Positions 17,971-27,353 of a stretch of 64,000 nucleotides of DNA are shown here, in pieces. Source of the DNA: Gloeomargarita sp. SKYG116 (GTDB lineage Bacteria; Cyanobacteriota; Cyanobacteriia; Gloeomargaritales; Gloeomargaritaceae); NCBI GenBank assembly GCA_025056115.1, contig JANWVM010000006.1, positions 1-64,000 on the forward strand, given 5' to 3'. The translations under genes were made by a program, and so were the position numbers. A model generated the notes under the pieces. It searched no databases. It was given only the letters and a program-made list of their open reading frames with translations, and was not told the origin of the DNA. Each line of letters starts with the position of its first letter. Position 1 is the first letter of the stretch.

Positions 17971-19079
17971 TTGCGGTGGTGGGTATGGGGTTGGTCTCAG
18001 CCCTAGGGTGGGATAAATCCACCGGCTGGCACCATCTGCTGGCTGGACATTGCCCCATCAAAGTACAGCAACCGTTTGCCCAGTCGCCCCCTGCACCCTT
18101 GGCGCTGGTCACATCACAACCAGCCAACCCACGCACGCTCTTACTCGCTGCACTTACGGAAGCATTACAGGATGCAGGCTGGGAATTGCCCTTGCCGGAT
18201 TGTGGCGTGGTGATTGGTTCGAGCCGAGGAGAACAGGCGCGCTGGGAGCAGTGGTTATCAGGGCAACGCCAGGACTTGCACCAGTGGCTTGACCATTTGC
18301 ATGGGAGTTGGGCGAGCTGGGTGGCTGCGAAAGTTGGGGCCAAAAGTTGGGTCGCGGCGCCCATGGCGGCCTGTGCTTCGGGGGTCTGGGCGGTGGCAAC
18401 GGCGGTGGAGTGGCTGCGCCAGGGCTATTGCACGCGGGCGATTGTGGGAGCGGTGGATGCGGCAATCACACCCCTGACGCTGGCGGGATTTCGGCAAATG
18501 GGAGTTTTGGCAAGCGAAGGCTGTTTCCCCTTCGACGTCAAACGCCAGGGTTTAGTACTAGGTGAAGCCGCCGGCGTGCTCCTGCTTGAGACGAGTGAAC
18601 AGGTGACGAGCAAATATGGATTCATCAAGGGCTGGGGATGCACTTGCGATGCAGATAACCCCGTTGCTCCCAGTACCGATACAGCCGCGGCGATGCAAGC
18701 GATTCACAACTGTTTTGCCATGAGTGGTGTGCCCCTGGAAGCCTGCGATGCCATTCATACCCATGGGACGGGAACCCTTCACAACGACCGGCGCGAGATG
18801 CACATCATCCAGCAGCTTTTTCCAGAGTCAGTGGCCATCCTGGCAACGAAAGGGGCGACGGGCCATACGTTGGGAGCCGCCGGAATTGTGAATATCATCT
18901 TTTCCCTACTGGCGCTGCAAACGCAAACCCTACCCCCTTGTGTGGGGCTGCATACGCCTGCGTTTCCAGGTAACTTTGTGCGTCAAAAACAAGAGCGACC
19001 TTTGCAATTTATCCTGAATTTGAGTTTTGGGTTTGGGGGGCAAAATGGGGCGGTTCTGGTGGCTCGCGCCGAGGCGTAA
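17967..19079 (+). CDS. Beta-ketoacyl-ACP synthase family protein (short, FabF-like)
   Basis: Catalytic triad motifs MAACASGVWA, THGTGTLHNDRREM, KGATGHTLGAAGIVN; LSFGFGGQNGAVLV C-terminus; 370 aa. Confidence 0.88.
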   Translation: MIAVVGMGLVSALGWDKSTGWHHLLAGHCPIKVQQPFAQSPPAPLALVTSQPANPRTLLLAALTEALQDAGWELPLPDCGVVIGSSRGEQARWEQWLSGQRQDLHQWLDHLHGSWASWVAAKVGAKSWVAAPMAACASGVWAVATAVEWLRQGYCTRAIVGAVDAAITPLTLAGFRQMGVLASEGCFPFDVKRQGLVLGEAAGVLLLETSEQVTSKYGFIKGWGCTCDADNPVAPSTDTAAAMQAIHNCFAMSGVPLEACDAIHTHGTGTLHNDRREMHIIQQLFPESVAILATKGATGHTLGAAGIVNIIFSLLALQTQTLPPCVGLHTPAFPGNFVRQKQERPLQFILNLSFGFGGQNGAVLVARAEA

Positions 19080-20856
19080 TCAGGCCGTAATCGCTCCAAT
19101 AACTGCGCCGGTTGCCAATAATGACCGTGCAAAACATATCCACCGGCAACTGGGTGAAATGGGCTAAATCCGACCGCCAGATTTGTTCATCGGAACGATA
19201 GGCTTGGCGCACAACCGCGACGGGTGTTTGGGGGTCCCGGTGCTGGAGAAAAATGGCCTGCGCCGCTGGTAATTGCCAGGTGCGTTGGGAGGAACAGGGG
19301 TTGTAAAGAACAGTGACCCAATCCCCTTGGGCGGCCTGGGTTAAGCGATGGGCAATCGTCTCCCAAGGCACGTGTAAATCGCTGAGACTAATGGCGCAAA
19401 AATCCTGCATCAAGGGCACGCCGACCCGACTCGCCACCGCTTGTAAAGCCGAAATCCCTGGCACAACCTGGACACGGTTGAGCAATGGTTGGTGTTGTTG
19501 GTGGTGCAGTAACTCCAACACCACGCCAGCCATGCCATAAATGCCGCTGTCACCGGAAGAAACCACCGCTACAGTTAATCCCCACGTGGCTAGGTCAATG
19601 GCCCGCTGGGCGCGTTCGGTCTCTTGCCCAATTCCATAGGCTTCCCAAATTTGCCCAGGTCGCTTGAGCGGCGCTAGCAATTCCAAGTACAACCGGTAGC
19701 CAATCACCACATCGGCGTGGGCCAGGGCACAGCGAGCTGCAGGCGTGAGTTGACTGAGGTCGCCAGGGCCAGCGCCAACCAGATACAGATAACCTTGGCG
19801 GTCCAGGAATTCCCGGGGAGCCAAAGCGACGGCCACTGTGACGTTGTCCAAAACTTGTTTGGGCACAAGCAGGGGGCCTTGGGCGGCTTGAACAGCGGCG
19901 GCTTCGGCAACGCTTGGAGTGCCCACAGCTTGAGCTACCACCGGCGAGGGATTGGGGACGGCAACGGCTCGCAACTGGTCAGCCGGAAACGTGCGCAACG
20001 GCCACCCCTGGTTTTGACAGAGGGCTACCAGACCGGCTTCATCCTGTTTGATATCAATGCTGGCCAGACCGGCAATGGCGTCCAAGGCGAGGGCGTGTTC
20101 GGCAAACACCTGGGCAATGGCCTGCTGGATGACCCAGGCGGGGGTCCCGCGCGCACAACCAACGCCAACCCACAATACCCGCGGATGCCAAATGGCATGG
20201 GGAACCGTCGGGTTGACTTGCCGGTGCGTGATCCAAATCTGGGGGTGGTGCGCATCCGGTGCGTCCGTCCAGCGCAGGGGCGCTTGCGGCGGAAGGGCTT
20301 GTCGCCACAGGGTTTGACTGGCTTCCTGTACCACTTGCACAGGTTCCCCCCGAATCAGGGCGCCAGCAAGAGCCGTCCAATCACCGGCACCTTTGCGCCA
20401 TCCCCAGGGGTGACCCCAGGTGTCCACGCCAGGCAAGCCCTGCGCACTGGATGCATCGGTAATAATGGCTTGGGCGTTTAACCAGGAGGCAATCGCTTGG
20501 CATAGCCGGTCCCCCTGGCGTTGGTGCCCGCCGCAAACGGTGATTACGTACTGACCGGATTCGGGAATGCATAATACCAGGGGGTCGCGCTGCTTGTCGG
20601 TCAGCAGGGGCGCAATCAGGCGTACCACAGCTCCTAGGGTCAACCCCAGTACCAGTGTTCGATGGTCCGCCCAGAGATACTGCAGGTGGTCACGCAAAGA
20701 TGTCCCGTAGGCATGGCAATCAGGATGGGTTGCCAATTGAGGCGAACACCAGATGGTTCCCCCGAAATGACGCGCCAGTGTTAAAAAACGGGTTTGATTG
20801 ACAGGTGTGGTCGCAACCCAGGCAATTGGTTGAAACGCATCCCAGCCACCAGTCAT
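19009..20856 (-). CDS. Fused cobalamin biosynthesis protein: CbiG N-terminal plus precorrin-3B C17-methyltransferase (CobJ/CbiH) C-terminal
   Basis: CbiG part: VVRLIAPLLTDKQRDPLVLCIPESGQYVITVCGGHQ, WVGVGCARGTPAWVIQQAIAQVFAEHALAL; CobJ part: GYLYLVGAGPGDLSQLTPAARCALAHADVVIGYRLYLELL, VVSSGDSGIYGMAGVVLELL. Confidence 0.93.
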   Translation of the reverse strand: MTGGWDAFQPIAWVATTPVNQTRFLTLARHFGGTIWCSPQLATHPDCHAYGTSLRDHLQYLWADHRTLVLGLTLGAVVRLIAPLLTDKQRDPLVLCIPESGQYVITVCGGHQRQGDRLCQAIASWLNAQAIITDASSAQGLPGVDTWGHPWGWRKGAGDWTALAGALIRGEPVQVVQEASQTLWRQALPPQAPLRWTDAPDAHHPQIWITHRQVNPTVPHAIWHPRVLWVGVGCARGTPAWVIQQAIAQVFAEHALALDAIAGLASIDIKQDEAGLVALCQNQGWPLRTFPADQLRAVAVPNPSPVVAQAVGTPSVAEAAAVQAAQGPLLVPKQVLDNVTVAVALAPREFLDRQGYLYLVGAGPGDLSQLTPAARCALAHADVVIGYRLYLELLAPLKRPGQIWEAYGIGQETERAQRAIDLATWGLTVAVVSSGDSGIYGMAGVVLELLHHQQHQPLLNRVQVVPGISALQAVASRVGVPLMQDFCAISLSDLHVPWETIAHRLTQAAQGDWVTVLYNPCSSQRTWQLPAAQAIFLQHRDPQTPVAVVRQAYRSDEQIWRSDLAHFTQLPVDMFCTVIIGNRRSYWSDYGLITPRREPPEPPHFAPQTQNSNSG

Positions 20857-20857
20857 G

Positions 20858-21544
20858 TCAGGCGTTGATTTCTTCCTGTTGCTGCACCAGTTCCACGCCC
20901 CTGGAGGTTCCTAGGCGAGTTGCGCCGGCACGCAAGAGCGCATGGGCCTGTTCTAGGGTTTTAATACCCCCCGATGCCTTGATCCCTACCTGCTGTTGGG
21001 TCATTTTCCGTAAAAATTCCACTTGTTCCACCGTTGCGCCCCCAAACCAACCGCTGCCGGTTTTCAGGTAATGGACGCCCGCATCGAGACAAATTTCCAC
21101 TGCCAGTTTTTGTTCTTCAGGCGTCAGTTGACTCATTTCCAAGATGGCCTTGACCGTTTGACCGGTGTCGTTGACAATCTGGGCGATTTCGTCGTAAACG
21201 GCTTGGGTTTCACCGCCCTTGAGCCAGCCCCAGTGAATAACCACATCCAGTTCCTTGGCGCCGTTTTCGACTGCTTCCATGGCTTCGTAAAGTTTCACGC
21301 TGCTGGTAGTCGCTCCCAGGGGAAACCCAATCACAGCGCAGACCTGGCACCGGCGTTGATGGAGCAATTCCACGCACTGGCGCACGGCGCTGGGATAGAC
21401 GCACACCACTGGAAACCCATAGCGGTCGGCAATTTCACAACCTTCGGCAATCTCCTGCGGGGTCATCCCTGGACGCAACAGGGCGTGCTCGATCACCGTA
21501 GCAATGTCCGGCAAATCGGTCAACGGCGGTTCTCCGGTAAACAC
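20858..21544 (-). CDS. deoC: Deoxyribose-phosphate aldolase
   Basis: [104 protein letters not shown] start proposed. Confidence 0.92.
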   Translation of the reverse strand: MFTGEPPLTDLPDIATVIEHALLRPGMTPQEIAEGCEIADRYGFPVVCVYPSAVRQCVELLHQRRCQVCAVIGFPLGATTSSVKLYEAMEAVENGAKELDVVIHWGWLKGGETQAVYDEIAQIVNDTGQTVKAILEMSQLTPEEQKLAVEICLDAGVHYLKTGSGWFGGATVEQVEFLRKMTQQQVGIKASGGIKTLEQAHALLRAGATRLGTSRGVELVQQQEEINA

Positions 21545-21579
21545 GATACGATCATAGGGACAAAGTTCAGGAAGTGGCG

Positions 21580-22491
21580 ATGGTGGATCAGTTGATGCGG
21601 GCCACAGCAGCCGGCGGTGCAATTCGGGCGGTCGGGGTCATCACCACTCGTTTGGTGGCGGAAGCGCGGCAACGACATGGGTTGTCCTACGTGGCGACGG
21701 CGGCTTTGGGGCGAACGATGAGCGCAGGATTGCTGCTGGCGTCGAGTATGAAACGGATGTCGGCGCGGGTGAACATTCGCTTCCGGGGCAATGGTCCACT
21801 GGGAACCGTGTTTGTGGATGCCGGTCGCGACGGCACAGTGCGCGGGTATGTGGACCAGCCCCATGTGGAATTGCCGCCCAATGCCAAGGGGAAATTGGAT
21901 GTGGGACAGGCGGTGGGGTCGCAAGGGTATCTCTATGTGCTGCGGGACAATGGCTACGGCTACCCCTATGCCAGTACGGTGGAGTTGGTTTCGGGGGAAG
22001 TGGGCGACGACATTACCTACTACCTAACCACGTCGGAGCAAACACCATCAGCCCTGGCGCTCGGCGTGTACCTAGAAGGCGGGCAAGTGCGGGCGGCAGG
22101 GGGATTGTTACTGCAAATCCTGCCCAAGGCAGCGCAAAATGAGGGGTTGATCGAGGTGCTGGAATCGCGGGTGGCGGCGTTGTCGGGATTTACGCCCCTG
22201 TTATTGGCCGGACGCCAGTTGAGTGATATGTTCCAGGAATTGCTAGGGGATATGGACTTGGTGATTTTCCCCGAGGTGCAACTGGTGCGATTCCACTGCG
22301 GCTGCAATTTTGACCGGGTGCTGGGGGCGCTGAAGATGTTGGGCATCCAAGAACTCAAGAGCATGATTCACCAGGACGACGGCGCGGAAGTGACGTGTCA
22401 TTTCTGTAGCTCAGTCTTTCATGCCCAGCGCAGTCACCTGGAACAACTGGTGCAGGAATTGGAACAGGAGGCTGCTACGAAGCCGGTGTGA
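21580..22491 (+). CDS. hslO: Redox-regulated chaperone Hsp33
   Basis: [34 protein letters not shown]-terminal CGCNFDRV...[10 protein letters not shown] zinc-binding CXC/CXXC. Confidence 0.95.
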   Translation: MVDQLMRATAAGGAIRAVGVITTRLVAEARQRHGLSYVATAALGRTMSAGLLLASSMKRMSARVNIRFRGNGPLGTVFVDAGRDGTVRGYVDQPHVELPPNAKGKLDVGQAVGSQGYLYVLRDNGYGYPYASTVELVSGEVGDDITYYLTTSEQTPSALALGVYLEGGQVRAAGGLLLQILPKAAQNEGLIEVLESRVAALSGFTPLLLAGRQLSDMFQELLGDMDLVIFPEVQLVRFHCGCNFDRVLGALKMLGIQELKSMIHQDDGAEVTCHFCSSVFHAQRSHLEQLVQELEQEAATKPV

Positions 22492-22564
22492 TATTGCGCA
22501 GGGGGCGCTAACCGTAATTCCCCCAGGTTATCCTGAAGAAACAACGACCTTTGCGGGGTTTTTG

Positions 22565-23011
22565 ATGGCGAGTGAAAACTGGCTGCATACCCTTTATGAG
22601 CAAGATATTGGGCGGTGGGCAGAAGAAACCGTTGTCCATTTTCAAAAGGGTGACTTCGCCAAGCTGGACATCGAGCATCTGATTGAGGAAATTGAGGCTT
22701 TGGGGATTTCACAAAAGAAAGAATTCGTCAGTTGCCTAGTGGTTCTACTGGAGCACTTGTTAAAACGAATGCACGTTCCATTACCGGCTGCCTACAACGG
22801 TTGGGAACGCACGATTCGCACACAACGGGCTGAGTTGAAAGTATTGCTCGATGTTGCTCCCAGTCTCATCAACCGGTGGGAGTGGAGTTGTGCCAAGGCC
22901 TGGCCGATTGCTCTGGCGAATGTCAAGGACGAGTATCCCCAAGTCCCCTTTCCTTATACGTGGCCTTACGACGCTACGCCGGCAACGATTCTCAACCAGC
23001 GTTTTTGGTAA
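22565..23011 (+). CDS. DUF29-family protein
   Basis: LHTLYEQDIGRWAEETVVHFQKGDFAKLDIEHLIEEIEALGISQKKEFVSCLVVLLEHLLK. Confidence 0.85.
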   Translation: MASENWLHTLYEQDIGRWAEETVVHFQKGDFAKLDIEHLIEEIEALGISQKKEFVSCLVVLLEHLLKRMHVPLPAAYNGWERTIRTQRAELKVLLDVAPSLINRWEWSCAKAWPIALANVKDEYPQVPFPYTWPYDATPATILNQRFW

Positions 23012-23199
23012 ATGTTTTTTCTCGGATTAGGAACCTACAGCAGAAAACATTTAGGTTGTCGGCCCTAGGAAGCGAGTAACGTGGAAGCATCCAGGATGCC
23101 GATTGCTGACTGTGTCAAGCATTCTGTGCTTAGCTATATGCTCTTAAACAGGACTGCTACATATTGTTTTTTTTCCTCTACCACACCCCAGCGCCCAAG

Positions 23200-24249
23200 T
23201 TATTTTCCCATTGATGAAGTGGCTGACGCCAGTTCCCAGAGCCGTCGCTTAACCTCCTGCGCAGTCCAGGGAGCGAGCAGCACTCCATTGCGGTAGTGAC
23301 CCGTCGCCCAGATAACCCAGGGACAGTGGGGGTCGTTTTGCACAATTGGCGCCGTCTGGTCAACCGGTCGCGGGCGTAAACCGTACCACTGCCGTTGCCA
23401 GGTTTTGCCCTGTAAAACGGGACACATTGCCACTGCCCTTTGCCAAAGCTGCTCCCAGGTGGCCGGGTCCGGGGTCGTTCTTGCTTCCACAGTTGCGCCA
23501 ACCCAAACACTGCCCGACGCCTGGGGAACAATCGCCGTCTCTTGCCCGTAGATGACTGGGTAGTCGGCCAACTCCGGACACCAAACCTCCACAGCCTGTC
23601 CCAACACCGGTTCCAGCCGGAACGGCGCCGATAACCCTGGAATTTGCGTGGACCCCAACCCCGCGCTCACCACTAGCGCGTCACAGGTCACTTCCCCCTG
23701 CCGTAACACCAACCGCAATGGCTGACCAGGCAAGACCTGCAAAACGGGTGTGTTGTAGTGAACCTGGCCCCCCTGTTCGGTAGCCCGGTGCAACCAGTAA
23801 GCTGTCAACGGCGCTGGCTGGAGTTGCCACTCTTGAGGGGACAAGACCGCACCCACCCAACCGTGGGAATTGACGACTGGAAAACGCGCCTGTAAGTCAG
23901 CGACGGTTAACAATTCCAATGACCAGCCTTGCCGCTGCCGTCGTACAGCCATCTTTTCGACCTTGACCCACGTCGCCGTATCTTCATACAAACGCAAGAT
24001 CCCCCGCCGGTTGCCAGGTAGCGTCGCATCCGTAAGTATTTCGTGATAGCGTTGCAAGCTGGCCAAGCGCTTGGTCGTCCCCCGGTCGCTCAGCACCGCC
24101 ATCAACAACCCCAAAGCAGCCGCCGTTACCCCTTGCGCCGGCGCCGGTTGGGCTTCGTAAACAGCAACTTCCCACCCCTGGACGCTGGTCAATTCCCAGG
24201 CGATGGCTGCACCGACCACCCCAGCGCCGATGATGGCAATCCGCATCAC
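23200..24249 (-). CDS. thiO: FAD-dependent oxidoreductase, glycine oxidase ThiO-like
   Basis: MMRIAIIGAGVVGAAIAWELTSVQGWEVAVYEAQPAPAQGVTAAALGLL; GLRPRPVDQTAPIV; WATGHYRNGVLLAPWTA. Confidence 0.88.
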   Translation of the reverse strand: MMRIAIIGAGVVGAAIAWELTSVQGWEVAVYEAQPAPAQGVTAAALGLLMAVLSDRGTTKRLASLQRYHEILTDATLPGNRRGILRLYEDTATWVKVEKMAVRRQRQGWSLELLTVADLQARFPVVNSHGWVGAVLSPQEWQLQPAPLTAYWLHRATEQGGQVHYNTPVLQVLPGQPLRLVLRQGEVTCDALVVSAGLGSTQIPGLSAPFRLEPVLGQAVEVWCPELADYPVIYGQETAIVPQASGSVWVGATVEARTTPDPATWEQLWQRAVAMCPVLQGKTWQRQWYGLRPRPVDQTAPIVQNDPHCPWVIWATGHYRNGVLLAPWTAQEVKRRLWELASATSSMGK

Positions 24250-27248
24250 ACCACCAACTGCACCTGCGAACCGGCTTCCGTCTTACTGACTTCGATGCGG
24301 GCAGGAAACGCTTCCTTCAGGCTCGGAATGTGGGTTACCACCAGGATACAAGCATATTCGTCGGCAATGGCGCTAATCGCTGCCAGCAACCGGTCACACC
24401 CCTGAGCGTCCTGCGTCCCAAATCCTTCGTCAATAATGAGCATTTGCATCGTCGCCCCTGCCCGCTGGGTCAATAGCCGCGCCAGCGCCAACCGGATTGC
24501 AAAGTTCACTCGGAACGCCTCGCCGCCCGAGTAGGTTTCATAGGGACGTGTGCCATAGGCGTCGGCAATAAAAATATCCAGCGTCTCGATCAGGGAGTCA
24601 CGCTGACTGCCACTTCTCCTTGGTTTTTGGGTGACAAAACGAACGTGTAACTGGTGATTGGTCAAACGTCCCAAAATGTAATTGGCCGTGGCCTCTAATT
24701 GGGGTAAAACCTGCTCAATCATCAAGGCCTGAATACCGTTTTTACCAAAAGCCTGGGTGAGCGCTTGATACACCTGATAGTGATGCTCATGTTCTGCTAG
24801 CGCCTGTTGGGCCTGTTGATACTTGTCTCGCAACTGGGCCAGTTGGTTTAACTGTTCTTGTAACTTGCCACTTTCGATGTATTGTTCTTGCAGGAATTGC
24901 CGCTGCTCGTGCAATTGCTCCTCCAAAGCGCGAATGGTATCACTCAGGTCAGGAAAATCCGCCAAGGTTTCCGCCATTTGCTGCAATTGCTCCGTTAACT
25001 GTTGCAGTTGCTGCGCCTGGGCAGTTTCACGAGCTATCCATTCCTCTAGTTCTGCCATTAAACGGGGATACTCCGCCTGCGCATTTTGTAATTCCTGGTA
25101 GTACAAAGGCGCTTTTTCATACTGTTTCAACTGCTGGCGCAAGGCTTGATGTACCGCAGGGTCATAGGCCAAGTCAATCAATTGTTGCCGGCAACAGTCG
25201 AGTTGGTATCGCAAGGGGGAATGATGGGTCACGTGAGCGATTTCTTGGTCGAGCGCCTGCTGCTGGCGAGCTAGTTCAGCCAACTGGCGGGATAAATCCT
25301 CATAAGTTTTTTCCGCGTTTTGTATCTCGGCTTGTTTGATTTCTACCCACCGCCATTTGTCCACTTCCGCGCGGGCGCAGACATGTTCTTTTTCGTCGTA
25401 GCCAATGGCTGCTAATTCCGCGCAGATTTGCTCAATTTCTGGATTGGGCGCTGGCGCCATCAGGGCTTGTTCCAGGGCTTGCAAACGAGTTTCTAGTTCA
25501 GTAATTTGCGATTGGAGTTCCTGGCGGTGGTGGATTTGTTGCTGTAATTGACCCTGTTTCTGGTGCAGCGTCTCTCGGGCTTTCAATTGGCTGCTCACTT
25601 CCCGGTATTCCTGGCGTAAAACTTCAATTTCCCGTTCAGTAACGACAATTTGCTCCTGGGTTAACCAAATGGCTTCTTCCAGTTCTCGCCGTTCAAGTTC
25701 CTGTTTTTTATGCACCAATTGCCAGTGTTCTGCATCCAGAGGGCGAGCGCAGAGGGGACACACCGCTTCGGGTTCTTGCAAGAGCGCGATTTTCTGCTGT
25801 AACTGGGCCATCTGAGTCTGATAGTTGTGCAGGCGGGCTTTGAGTTGGTCTTGAAAACTTTTGCGCTCTTTGCCCTTGTCCTCAACATGTTTGAGATAGA
25901 CTTCTTTTTTATCAAGTTCGGCCAACTGTCGCTGGACTTGTTCGAGTTCTCGGTCGAGATAGGCCAGAGATTGCCATTGTTGACGCAGGCGCTGGAGTTG
26001 TTGGTGTTGTTCCTGGCGTTGGGCTTCTTGACGGGCGCGGGCTTGTTCTTGTTGCTGGCAGAGTTGTTGGTAGTGCTCATAAAGCGGACGATACCGTTCG
26101 GCCTGCTGGTCGAGTTGCTGCAAGCGACGACGCGCTGTTTCGAGTTCACTTACCGCCGCAGCCAACCGCTCTTTTTCTTGAAAAATTGCTGCGCATTTTT
26201 GCTGGTTTTCCTGGAGATTTTTTATTTCGGTTTCCAACTGCCGTTTCTGGAGTTCGAGAGCGTGCAAGACCTGTTGATACTCTTTTTCTAAGCGGTTGTA
26301 TTCATCCTGGAGTTGCTGCTGTTGGTGGGCTTTTTGGGTCAGTTGTTCTTCCTGCTTTTGGAGTTCGTAGTAGCTGTGATAAAGCTGGGTGATGGCGTCG
26401 GCTTGGCTGAGGATTTGCTCCAGTTCTTGCCGCCGTTGCTGCAATTGCTGACGCCGGTTTTGGGACTGGCTTTTCCCGATTTCTAACTGCGCCCTTTGTT
26501 GCTGGAGCCACTCGTATTGGTGGAGCCACTGCTGGCGTTGCTGCTGGCGCTGCTGGTAATGCCGGTATTGTTGCTGCAATTGTTCGCAGGTGGTTTGGCA
26601 GGCCTGAATCTGGGCTTGGAGTTGCTGAAATTGACGCTGAATATCGGGTTCTTGGGCTAATGTTTGGGCTTGCTGATGCAGCGTTTGCTGTAGATTTTTA
26701 ACTTGTAGCTCGTGCAAGCTGGCGCGTTTTTTAGCCTCTTCCGCCAACTCGTCATAGTGGTCTAGTTGCAAAAGATTGGCCAGGACTTCCTTGCGTTTAC
26801 TGGGCGTTTTCAACATGAATTCATCCGCCCGTCCCTGGCGCAAATAGGCCGAATGAATGAAGGTGTGGTAGTCGAGTCGCAGTTCCCGGTTGATGTACTC
26901 CTGGGTTTCTCTCAGACTGCGTTGGGTCAGGGGTTGCCAGCGACCGTCGGCCCAGATTTGAAATTCCAAGGTGGTATGCCCCTGCCGCCGCACCCGAATC
27001 ACGCGATAGGTTTGCCCGCCGCTCTGGAAACTAAAATCCACCCGCGCCTCGGTGCAACCACTGCGAATCACATCATCGGCGCCCGGCGCTCGGCATTCAC
27101 CCCACAACGCCCAGGTCATGGCTTCTAAAAGTGACGATTTACCCGCGCCGTTGGGGCCACAAATACAGGCGGTATGCAGACCCCGAAAATCTAAAGTAGC
27201 CTGACGATAACTAAGGAAATTTTTTAGGGTTAATTGCTGGGGAATCAC
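24246..27248 (-). CDS. sbcC: SMC-type exonuclease subunit SbcC
   Basis: 1000 aa; Walker A CICGPNGAGKSSLLEAMTWALWG, long Gln/Glu-rich coiled coil with zinc hook CPLCARPL, C-terminal signature YSGGEAFRVNFAIRLALARLL and LIIDEGFGTQD. Confidence 0.95.
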   Translation of the reverse strand: MIPQQLTLKNFLSYRQATLDFRGLHTACICGPNGAGKSSLLEAMTWALWGECRAPGADDVIRSGCTEARVDFSFQSGGQTYRVIRVRRQGHTTLEFQIWADGRWQPLTQRSLRETQEYINRELRLDYHTFIHSAYLRQGRADEFMLKTPSKRKEVLANLLQLDHYDELAEEAKKRASLHELQVKNLQQTLHQQAQTLAQEPDIQRQFQQLQAQIQACQTTCEQLQQQYRHYQQRQQQRQQWLHQYEWLQQQRAQLEIGKSQSQNRRQQLQQRRQELEQILSQADAITQLYHSYYELQKQEEQLTQKAHQQQQLQDEYNRLEKEYQQVLHALELQKRQLETEIKNLQENQQKCAAIFQEKERLAAAVSELETARRRLQQLDQQAERYRPLYEHYQQLCQQQEQARARQEAQRQEQHQQLQRLRQQWQSLAYLDRELEQVQRQLAELDKKEVYLKHVEDKGKERKSFQDQLKARLHNYQTQMAQLQQKIALLQEPEAVCPLCARPLDAEHWQLVHKKQELERRELEEAIWLTQEQIVVTEREIEVLRQEYREVSSQLKARETLHQKQGQLQQQIHHRQELQSQITELETRLQALEQALMAPAPNPEIEQICAELAAIGYDEKEHVCARAEVDKWRWVEIKQAEIQNAEKTYEDLSRQLAELARQQQALDQEIAHVTHHSPLRYQLDCCRQQLIDLAYDPAVHQALRQQLKQYEKAPLYYQELQNAQAEYPRLMAELEEWIARETAQAQQLQQLTEQLQQMAETLADFPDLSDTIRALEEQLHEQRQFLQEQYIESGKLQEQLNQLAQLRDKYQQAQQALAEHEHHYQVYQALTQAFGKNGIQALMIEQVLPQLEATANYILGRLTNHQLHVRFVTQKPRRSGSQRDSLIETLDIFIADAYGTRPYETYSGGEAFRVNFAIRLALARLLTQRAGATMQMLIIDEGFGTQDAQGCDRLLAAISAIADEYACILVVTHIPSLKEAFPARIEVSKTEAGSQVQLVV

Positions 27249-27353
27249 ACGCAGCGCCGCTCGGGTTCTGGCTCCATCATAGCGCAGTGGCTAATAGGGT
27301 TCCAAGGGGTGGGAGGACAGGTGGGAAAGATTTTATCTCAGTAAAAAATGGCG

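Noticed and set aside
19717-20481. 254-aa plus-strand ORF antisense to the CbiG/CobJ gene
   Set aside because: The opposite strand has strong, continuous homology to known enzymes; the antisense frame is low-complexity Gly/Arg/Pro typical of GC-rich shadows.
21023-21595. 190-aa ORF antisense to deoC
   Set aside because: Fully covered by well-supported deoC on the other strand; no recognisable motif.
25827-26291. 154-aa Leu/Phe-rich ORF antisense to sbcC
   Set aside because: Compositional shadow of the Gln/Glu-rich coiled-coil coding sequence on the opposite strand; no start context or family resemblance.
26540-26720. Repetitive TTGCTG/CAG-rich stretches in sbcC as possible microsatellite
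   Set aside because: Explained by Gln/Leu codons in the coiled coil; not a regular tandem array.
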